DNA from: Globobulimina sp.
Taxonomy: Eukaryota; Foraminifera; Rotaliida
Reading direction: 5' to 3'
NCBI GenBank assembly: GCA_003354225.1
Contig: PIVH01000433.1
Location: 1 to 5,819 of the forward strand
Length of the DNA: 5,819 nucleotides
Position numbers and translations under genes: made by a program. Positions within the stretch are counted from its first letter, which is position 1; each line of letters begins with the position of its first letter. Positions 1 to 5,819 of this stretch are shown here, in pieces. A model generated the notes under the pieces. That model did no database searches, was not told where the DNA came from, and saw only the letters and a program-made list of their open reading frames with translations.

Positions 1-1859
1 CAAGCCACTCTCTCTCGACTCTCCTTTTCCATATAACCGCACATACTGCGCATACAACACATGTTCAAATTCGACATCATCATACTCCATATACGGACAC
101 CAATACTCTGACTGACAAACAATGAGTGGATCAATCTCCTTTGCATCCAAATAAGTTTCCTCATTCCCCATCAACGGCACAACACTTTTCCTCTGCCAAA
201 ATAACAATTTATCCTCCATAATCTCAACAATATCTCCGTTCTCCTCCTTCACATCCATCATCTCACAGGGATCTGTTTTCAAATTAAACAAACATCCATC
301 AGCACAGTTTATGTCACCATCGGTATCAGTTTGACTCAATTGCAACACATCACAGCCTAACACATTATGCTGTGGGTCAGTCATAAATGCATTATTCCAG
401 CCACATTTATACGAATCATCCGACGCATCGCAGGCAGACGCACCGCGAATATACTTCCAATCACCAAATAACAACGCACCGCATGACTCATACGGACAAT
501 CAGTCTCATCCAAATGTAATAATATCTCTCTATCCAACAAATTCTTATCAATCTCGCCAGTTTGAATCGCATTCCATATATCAGCGCCATCAATTACTAT
601 CTTAATACCATCCTCTTCAATATAGTCCCATTTCGTATCCACCGCATCACCATGCAACCTTCTCGATCGCTCATATTTGAGCTCTAAGCCTGCAGCAGAT
701 AGTAAGGTCGGATACCAATCTGTTGCATGCACAGCGAACTCGTCCAATATCTCTCCTCTTCTGTCCTCACGCAAATAGCCGCCGGTAACAAATGCTGCGA
801 CGCGTACGCCACCTTCAAATGGTGTGCCTTTCGCACCGCGTAATGGCGCATTGTCACCGAAATTCATTTCCGCGCCGTTATCACTGCTGAATACAATCAA
901 AGTATCCTGCCACAGCTCCAATTCTTTCATTCTATTTATAATGAGTTTGATCGCATCGTCGATGGACGTCATTTGAGCCATATGCATGTCATGACAGCTG
1001 CAGTCGCCACTTAAATAGACATCATCTGAGCCATCCTCAGTCAAATAGGGCAACTGCGACTTGATACTATTTATATCCACTGCTGCATCCCCGGATGGGT
1101 CACAATATAATGCCGCATATTCATTGGGTGCTTGCGGCGGGAAATGCGCCGCTTGGAAGGCTAAATAAATGAAAAAAGGATTGTCGTTTTCATTCACGGT
1201 GTCTAATAATGTTAGAAATTTATCTCGCTGTCGGTATACAGAATAATCAGTGTTTGAGTCTGGTTCTTCGTTTTCTCGCAAATCGTAATATATTAAATCA
1301 GTGTCTTTGACATAGGCCAAATGGGAATAATACGTTTCTTCGCCATTATAATAGCCAGAAAATGTATCAAATCCGCGATATGTAGGCGTGTATTCCCACG
1401 CTTGGAAGCCGAGATGGTATTTTCCAATTAAATGCGTGGAATAGCCGTTGGACTGAAACTCGTTCGATAATAAAGAGACTTGCCGAGTTAACGAGAATGG
1501 TGCGTTTTGCGTGAATATGCTGTGCTGTAAACCCAAATGTGAGGCATACCGTCCGCTCAACATTTGAGCTCTGTTATTTGTGTGTTTTTGTTGGTGTTGA
1601 TAGTAATATTGTGATAATTGTATGCATGGAGCTACCTGGTCGGGCTGCAAACGAACGAAACATAATTTCGTGAGATCTGCAATGATTCTGTGTGCACGAG
1701 ATTGTCGATGAATGGTGTTTGCGTTTGGGTGTTTTGGTTGAACCCAAAATCGTTGAAACCTACGTCGTCGACATAAATAAACACGATATTTGGTTGTTGA
1801 GCAAATAAAGTGTATAATAAAATGACCAAAATAAGATTAACGGCTTGGATGTTAGACAT
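1..1859 (-). CDS. Secreted type I sulfatase (arylsulfatase B-like), two exons, C-terminus cut by window edge
   Basis: Hydrolyses sulfate esters, probably of sulfated glycans, in the secretory/lysosomal route or outside the cell. Exon 1 is 1859-1636 and exon 2 is 1570-1; joined they give 598 residues with no stop before the edge. A hydrophobic signal peptide (about residues 5-20) precedes PNIVFIYVDD (metal-binding D31, D32). The formylglycine motif is C71-S-P-T-R75, followed by AQMLSGRY as the family expects. Then come GKYHLG (K125, H127), H217 in HFPPQAP, SSDNG (D305, N306), and K322 just before EGGVR (327-331). LFNLKTDPCE (502-511) matches the C-terminal subdomain of the family. All the core metal and sulfate ligands I can place are present, so it looks active. 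Oddities are Y126 where the family has Trp in GKWHLG, and a Cys-rich C-terminal region (about 458-530). Total length is usual for the family, so little is missing. Family assignment is firm; the exact substrate is unknown. Confidence 0.93.
1571..1635 (-). other. Intron of the sulfatase gene (65 nt, GT-AG)
   Basis: Read on the minus strand, the donor is CCAG/GTAGCT and the acceptor AATAACAG/AGCTC. Without splicing, exon 1 hits TAG (1632-1634) immediately after CSPTR. Removing the 65 nt rebuilds the arginine codon (AG from exon 1, A from exon 2) and gives CSPTR-AQMLSGRY, the expected sulfatase active-site sequence. It is a phase 2 intron. A TACTATCAAC stretch about 30 nt before the acceptor could serve as branch site (inference). 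Confidence 0.93.
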
Positions 1860-1926
1860 TCACGTGAGAGTTTTTTACTTTGTTCCAAAAACCCGCCTTA
1901 CTTGGAATATACTATCATATCTAAAA
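1860..1926. promoter_or_regulatory. 67-bp divergent intergenic region, probable shared promoter/5' UTR
   Basis: This is all the DNA between the ATG of the sulfatase (minus, 1859) and the preferred ATG of the TPR gene (plus, 1927). It contains a CACGTG palindrome (E-box/G-box type) at 1861-1866, one base from the sulfatase start codon. It also holds a 6-bp inverted repeat, TTCCAA (1883-1888) and TTGGAA (1902-1907), and an AT-rich stretch ATATACTATCATAT before the TPR start. No convincing TATA box position can be set without transcript starts. The role as a bidirectional promoter is inferred from layout only. Confidence 0.45.
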
Positions 1927-3606
1927 ATGAATACACCGATTTGTAAGTTCTACAAACCATACTTTAAATCAGGATGCCGGTATAAAGATCGCTGTCCTTT
2001 TGTACATTTAAATAAAACCCAATACGTTAAATATTGCCAGCTGATCAATGAACAAAATCTCCCAAATTATAACGCTAAAATAGAATACAACAAATCTTTA
2101 AATTTCGCAAAAAAACGCCGATACCGCGAAAGCATAGAAATATTAAAGAAATTATTAATTGATTATCCGTTAAATGAACAAATACATGAATTACTCGCTA
2201 AATGTTACTGTTCTTCAAAATTGTACTAAAACGAAGCACGGAAAACATTTCAAAAATTAATTTCAATATATCCGTACGATCCCATTCATCATAATAATTA
2301 TTCAATGTTTTTATATCGGAATTATTCCAATTCTGCTGCAAAAAAACATTTTTTAAAATCGTTTGAATTAATAAACAACCACGAATCTCCATCGTCGGCC
2401 GCTAAAACACATGGCTTATTTGCTAAATATCTGTTTGAAGTCGAGAACGATACACAAAAATCACAGCATCATTACGACGTTGCATTGAGATTAAATGATA
2501 AAGACGCACAATGTCATTACAATTATGCTGTGTTGCTCTCTGAAATTGGATATCTAAACCATGCTGAATATCATTTTAAAAAATCTATAGCTACGGATGG
2601 AAACAATGGCGCTCCGTTTTTATGGCATCATTTTCAATACGCTCTGTTTCTGAAAAAAAAGATTCAGAAATATGATGAAGCGGAAAAACAGTTTATAAAA
2701 TGTTGCCAATTAACAGTAAATTCCAGTATTTATCAACATATTTTATTTGAATATGGCTTATTTCTCGTTGAATGTCTTTCAAATTACGATTTAGGATTAC
2801 GTTATTTACAGAAATCCTGTGACAATGGCTACAGTCAAAGATATCTCAGAATTTATACTTACCATAAAAATGTTTTTGAGACAACGCAAAGACCCATACA
2901 ACAAACTGAAGAATATGACATATATCACATTGAAGCAAACAACGACGAAAACACAGCAGAAACAAAAGAAGAAACAAAAGAAGAACGAAAAGAGGAAAGA
3001 AAAGAAGAAAACAAAGAAGAAAGAAAAGATAATAAAAATAGGAGCAATATACCATCCTGTTCTGGAGAAGTATGTTTGCGTTTTTTTGTTGAGTAAAAAT
3101 ACGAAATGTAAATAATATGAATAGTTTCGACGTTTTTTGGAAGATAAGGTTTTTAATAATAGAATTATTGCAAGTGATTACTATGCTAAATTTGCAGCTG
3201 ACTCATTGAATGATATTCGCATTTTAGCTTTGAAAGAGTTTGATGACGAAATATTGAAAGAGTTTGATATTAAAATTAAAATCCATCGGATGATGTTTAT
3301 GCAACAAAGAAGAAAGTTTGTCAACGATTGTGAAGCCGTTAAGATTTCCTTTAATTGTTTGTGTGTATATGATATTGCTATAAATTGTATACTGAACAGT
3401 TTGGTCAATGGTTGGGAGATATAAATATGACGGATGAGTATGAGGGTATTTTGAGTGGACATGGCATTCTTACATTTGAGTCCTTGTATCATTATGTAAA
3501 TAATTCCAATGATTTGTTATATATTATTGGTCTACAAAATCAATCAGATGCTGAATGTATATGGCATTCAACTCCGAAAATGTCAAGACATAGTCATAAA
3601 CAATGA
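1927..3606 (+). CDS. CCCH zinc finger - TPR - SAM - SAM protein, three inferred exons, with one in-frame TAA
   Basis: Inferred exons are 1927-3069, 3125-3337 and 3400-3606 (stop TGA), about 520 codons. The family is not known to me as a named protein. Residues 6-27 form a CCCH finger (C6-x10-C17-x5-C23-x3-H27), typical of RNA binding. About seven TPR units follow (roughly 50-300), seen as repeated hydrophobic/Tyr/Ala helices such as CHYNYAVLLSEIGYLNHAEY; these suggest a protein-interaction scaffold. A charged Lys/Glu linker (346-369) leads to SAM 1 (about 382-452, with DIRILALKEFDDEILKEF and IHR) and SAM 2 (453-520, with QWL, HGI and DLLYIIGL). ATG 1927 is preferred over upstream ATGs because those lie inside the sulfatase exon; it has A at -3. 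The in-frame TAA at codon 101 means the copy may be a pseudogene, a variant or a sequencing error. If translation stops there, only the finger and the first TPR are made. The joined architecture rests on predicted splicing. Confidence 0.62.
2227..2229 (+). other. In-frame TAA inside the TPR array
   Basis: The plus frame holding the zinc finger and TPR 1 is interrupted here, but the same frame continues at once with NEARKTFQKLISIYP, a textbook second helix of TPR 2. Aligned to the 34-residue TPR pattern, A91 falls at position 8, the following Tyr at 11, Y100 at 17 and the Ala of NEA at 20 only if the TAA codon is left out. It therefore looks like an extra triplet, or a codon, in the loop between helices A and B. 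A nonsense change, an assembly error, stop readthrough or a tiny intron are all possible. Confidence 0.85.
2962..3033 (+). repeat. 12-bp tandem repeat encoding a Lys/Glu-rich linker
   Basis: Five good copies and one degenerate copy of a 12-bp unit (NNN-AAA-GAA-GAA type) lie in phase with the reading frame: 2962, 2974, 2986, 2998, 3010 and 3022. They encode TKEE, TKEE, RKEE, RKEE, NKEE and RKDN. The plus strand is almost purine-only. It forms a highly charged, probably helical or disordered linker between the TPR array and the SAM region, and its copy number may vary between strains (inference). Confidence 0.85.
3070..3124 (+). other. Inferred intron joining TPR exon to SAM exon (55 nt, GT-AG)
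   Basis: The donor is GAA/GTATGT at 3070, the commonest kind of eukaryotic donor, and the acceptor is GAATAG/TTT ending at 3124. Both are phase 0. Splicing joins frame 1 (SCSGE) to frame 2 (FRRFLEDKVF), which is open from 3125 and has no ATG before the SAM core; that suggests it is an internal exon. Length is close to the 65-nt sulfatase intron. Without splicing the TPR frame ends at TAA 3094-3096. Confidence 0.6.
3125..3606 (+). other. Tandem SAM domain region of the TPR/SAM gene
   Basis: SAM 1 is read in frame 2 from 3125. YYAKFAADSLNDIRIL, LKEFDDEILKEF and KIHRMMFM match the SAM order of a YxxxF helix, an LxxLxDExLxxxGI-like stretch and a final HR helix. SAM 2 is read in frame 1 from 3400, with FGQWLGDINM, EYEGILSGHGI, FESLYHYV, DLLYIIGL and SDAECIW. 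The two halves are joined by an intron ending at 3399. SAM domains mediate protein or RNA binding and oligomerisation. If the upstream TPR gene is not connected, this is a fragment lacking its start codon. Confidence 0.6.
3338..3399 (+). other. Inferred intron between the two SAM domains; donor uncertain
   Basis: The acceptor CTGAACAG/TTTGGT (3399) is well supported. The SAM 2 frame is open only from 3373, because TGA at 3370 blocks it upstream, and this is the only AG in the interval. Three phase-0 donors would join the frames: GTCAAC at 3320 (80 nt), GTTAAG at 3338 (62 nt, chosen because it matches the other intron lengths) and GTATAT at 3365 (35 nt). Confidence 0.45.
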
Positions 3607-3791
3607 TAAATCTATAAATTATATCTTGCAAAGCTTTCTTTCTCAGGCTTCAATTGCCTTTGTTTTGTATTCTCGTTTTGTGCATTATGTTGCTTAGCTT
3701 CACAGCTTTAAAGCAATCCCACTCTTGAGTTTATTTTCCATGATCTTTTAATTGTATACACTTGTTCGATTCCAGAATAATAAGTAAGAGG

Positions 3792-3822
3792 TTCAGTAGC
3801 TCAACTGATTCAGTAGCTCAAC
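3792..3822. repeat. Two copies of TTCAGTAGCTCAAC, 17-bp period
   Basis: The 14-bp sequence TTCAGTAGCTCAAC occurs at 3792-3805 and exactly again at 3809-3822, separated by TGA. It is a simple local tandem duplication in non-coding DNA. The TAGCTCAACTGA part resembles a tRNA A-box, but no cloverleaf can be folded around it. Confidence 0.85.
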
Positions 3823-3859
3823 CAACAATAATATTTGCTTAATTATGATGCAATGTCTT

Positions 3860-3888
3860 AGGGGTTGTGCAATATAAGAACAACCCCT
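3860..3888. repeat. Inverted repeat (9-bp arms, 11-nt loop) flanked by TTA
   Basis: AGGGGTTGT (3860-3868) pairs perfectly with ACAACCCCT (3880-3888) around the loop GCAATATAAGA. The GC-rich core GGGGTTGT...ACAACCCC (3861-3887) is bounded by TTA on both sides (3858-3860 and 3888-3890). It could be an RNA hairpin in the 3' region, a binding site, or the footprint of a tiny foldback element with a 3-bp target duplication. None of these can be decided from one copy. Confidence 0.7.
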
Positions 3889-4341
3889 TAATACTATCAT
3901 CGATCCGTAATAATGAACAGATTGCTAAATCAATAAAATCAGGTAATGACGGTGAAGAAAATTAAATGTAGTGTATACAATTGCCTCCACAGTAAACGCA
4001 ATAAATGAAATCAAACATATTTCATCACACATTTCTATCATCACAATTCTTTTTGGTGTCTGATGAATACAAAAGTACTGCCAACGAGTGTATGCCCACC
4101 AAAATCCTTTGCATTTTCAGATATATTAATATGACTCATAACGAGGAATATTGGTATCTTTTCACTAAACCATTTAAGATATAAACCGCAAAACCTTATT
4201 TTGTACATGTTTTTTTTGTAATATGCTGCAAGTGGCGCATGTAAAGATGATCTCAATTAAAAATAAAAATATTTGAATAAAATAAGAAATATCCTCATTC
4301 GAAAAATATTTCACCCAAAGAGAGGCAAAATAAAATGCACA

Positions 4342-5735
4342 TTATTCATTTATCGACACTTTGTTTGATTGTTCATGATCACAATGGTCAATAACGATTT
4401 TAGTTTCAGTCTGTCCTATTTTTGAACCCATTTCTATCCCATCTTCGTCTTCTTGTTCACTTTTTATATCCTCGTTAATCTGACCTCCATCATTCATATC
4501 TATTTTACATATTTCTTCAACATCTTTGGCCAACAAATGAGAGTAATTGTTATGCGAACACATATTTGTGAGTGTACTGTCGCCTCTGTCACCGGTCGAT
4601 GATGGATCTGTGTCAGATACTGAGAGCTTGCAAAATAAGTAATAAAATTCAGGAATGATCCATAACAAATAAACAAAAATAATGATAAATGATAAAATTG
4701 AATATTGAGCATTTTGATGTATTTGCTCATTAAATAACATTTGGCTCAATGTATACCACGATGCTGCAATTAAGCCGATGCAGCACAAGCATACAATCAA
4801 AATCATGTAAGACACCATGCCTCCGACATTACTATCAATCGCATAAATCATTTGAATAATTTTATAAATTAACAAGATGCAATAAAATATATTCGTAGAC
4901 CAATGTGATGCGCAAATGGGATAAAAATCTTGTATTTTCTCCATCGGGTCGCGATCGACAGTATCATGCAACTCACCCATTTTTATGAAATCATGTTGCA
5001 ATAATTTTACATCGTTGGCTCGATAATACACAATAAAATATACGCCAATCCATATTGAAAAGACCACAAAGTCAGCAATCAAACATTTGGCCAACTTATT
5101 GGAAACGTTTTCATCTCCTTTATATTGCCCAAACTTTTCCTGTTTCATAAACTTGATAATAATGTTCATCAATTCCGATTTGGAGGTAATAAACGCCAAG
5201 AAACTAAATGTAAACGCTACACATACAATGATAGGGCTACTGACACACAGCATATCATACCATATTTGATATTCATCATAGCCAATATACACATTTGCAT
5301 TCTTCTGTACACCATATGAAACCATCAAGATGCAATTCAATATTAAACCAATTGTGATGCTCAAATACTCAATTTTGCCCTCAGCCTTTCTCTTTTTATA
5401 CGACAAAACCAATGCCAACACACACAGAAAAGCGTAGATTCCGCCCACAATCACTATGGCTTCCACACTAATTCCAATCAACGCATCGCTCACTACAATA
5501 TCAGAGCGAATAGGTTTAGAGCTGCCTGGATATGTAATATGCGCTATTGTGATATTTGCGGAGCCATTGGCAAAATGGCCAAGATTCCGTATTGTAATAT
5601 TTGCCCCATTTGCTTCAACAATGCCATACAGCAATAGACCTTTAACTCGCTCACCATCTTTAAATGTAACAGGTCCAGTAATTCCTATAAACTCTATGCT
5701 GTTCATGATCTCATGCAAACTGTTGCTAATGTTCT
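4342..5735 (-). CDS. Class C G-protein-coupled receptor (GABA-B/metabotropic-like), 5' partial
   Basis: Plasma-membrane receptor; ligand unknown. Numbering starts at the TTG codon at 5716-5718, which is not a start codon. Residues 2-70 are the end of a periplasmic-binding-like (ANF receptor type) ligand domain, with IEFIGITGPVTFKDGER matching its F-x-G-x-TG-x-V-x-F signature. Three N-glycosylation sequons (N40, N51, N55) support an outside location. Seven hydrophobic segments follow: about 80-107, 118-137, 156-178, 211-232, 274-294, 301-323 and 340-362. C158 at TM3 and C269 in the second outer loop could form the usual disulfide. The tail (363-458) is hydrophilic and acidic (EQEDEDGIE) and ends at TAA 4342-4344. 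The frame is open up to 5811. I place the exon start near 5735, after the acceptor CATATACAG, since upstream residues look intronic. The signal peptide and most of the ligand domain must lie on exons to the right. Confidence 0.88.
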
Positions 5736-5819
5736 CTGTATATGCATCAAAATTGGAGAATATTGCAAAATAAAATGATAATAAATATATACAGATACTG
5801 TACCTAAGACATTACAGTC
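5736..5819 (-). other. Probable 3' end of an upstream intron of the receptor gene
   Basis: Read on the minus strand, this AT- and pyrimidine-rich stretch ends in GCATATACAG just before the receptor exon. The frame through it (to a stop at 5812-5814) gives a low-complexity hydrophobic peptide unlike the ligand-binding domain. The residues from ENISNSLHEI onward fit the domain well. A splice acceptor near 5736 is therefore likely; a longer exon starting after another AG near 5799 is the alternative. Confidence 0.45.

Larger units (their letters stand above)
3607..4341. other. Intergenic region between convergent genes
   Basis: About 735 bp of AT-rich DNA separates the stop of the TPR/SAM gene from the stop of the receptor gene, so it should hold both 3' UTRs. 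AATAAA motifs on the plus strand at 3932-3937 and 4000-4005 could be polyadenylation signals, but both lie far from the 3606 stop. Besides a 17-bp tandem duplication and a 27-bp near-palindrome I see no gene. A 71-codon minus-strand frame (4041-4256) has no recognisable domain. Confidence 0.6.

Noticed and set aside
381-605. Open frames on both strands inside 381-605
   Set aside because: They are shadows of the sulfatase exon 2, which is fully supported across this stretch.
1810-1926. Start of the TPR gene at the ATG at 1810
   Set aside because: It overlaps the sulfatase signal-peptide exon on the other strand, and the translated extension has no domain; ATG 1927 sits directly before the zinc finger with a better context.
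2227-2229. Alternative genetic code with TAA as glutamine
   Set aside because: No TAA or TAG occurs within roughly 1,050 codons of the sulfatase and receptor genes, and the receptor ends at TAA where expected.
2204-2236. A 33-nt (or 27-nt, from 2210) intron that would remove the TAA at 2227, containing TACTAAAAC and ending GAAG
   Set aside because: It keeps frame, but it would delete the end of helix A and the start of helix B of a well-formed TPR (CYCSSKLYNEA). Kept only as a test for transcript data.
2819-3115. Second plus frame with a Lys-rich product
   Set aside because: It is the +1 shadow of the TPR gene and its Lys/Glu repeat; the TPR helices are in the other frame.
3149-3174. A 26-nt intron joining an ATG at 3117 to the SAM 1 frame as a separate gene start
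   Set aside because: It would remove residues that fit the start of the SAM domain (KVFNNRIIA) and is much shorter than the other introns; the 3070-3124 intron is a better explanation.
3740-3830. tRNA gene
   Set aside because: The B-box-like and A-box-like words are in the wrong order, and the putative T-arm (around TTCGATT) has no pairing stem.
4041-4256. 71-codon minus-strand open frame
   Set aside because: It begins at TTG, shows no recognisable domain, and lies in the 3' spacer. A vague resemblance of GHTLVGSTFVFI to a beta-propeller strand is too weak to call.
5087-5773. Plus-strand open frames across the receptor gene
   Set aside because: They are antisense shadows of the class C receptor, whose seven membrane segments are clear on the minus strand.

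Overview
The window looks like AT-rich nuclear DNA from a unicellular eukaryote (protist). Three things point there: short GT-AG introns have to be removed to keep protein families intact, there are no bacterial ribosome-binding sites or operons, and the protein types are eukaryotic (secreted arylsulfatase, CCCH-finger/TPR/SAM protein, class C seven-transmembrane receptor). The code appears standard: about 598 sulfatase codons and about 460 receptor codons contain no in-frame TAA, TAG or TGA. The lineage cannot be fixed from the sequence; an amoeboid or rhizarian-type protist is only an impression.

Layout. Positions 1-1859 (minus) hold nearly all of a secreted type I sulfatase in two exons, split by a 65-nt intron (1571-1635) that cuts the arginine codon of the CxPxR active-site motif. 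Its C-terminus runs off the left edge. After 67 bp, divergently on the plus strand, 1927-3606 encodes what I reconstruct as one CCCH zinc finger - about seven TPRs - charged repeat - SAM - SAM protein. It needs two short introns (3070-3124, and one ending at 3399) and carries one unexplained in-frame TAA at 2227-2229. Positions 3607-4341 are intergenic between convergent genes and hold a 17-bp tandem duplication and a near-palindrome flanked by TTA. Positions 4342 to about 5735 (minus) encode the C-terminal part of a class C GPCR: the end of its extracellular ligand-binding domain, seven membrane segments and a long acidic tail. Its 5' exons lie beyond the right edge.

The genes do not form an obvious pathway. 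The sulfatase and the TPR/SAM gene share a very short divergent promoter and could be co-regulated, but that is inference. The main points of interest are the two-exon sulfatase, the CCCH-TPR-SAM-SAM architecture revealed by joining reading frames, and the TAA in an otherwise well-preserved TPR array.
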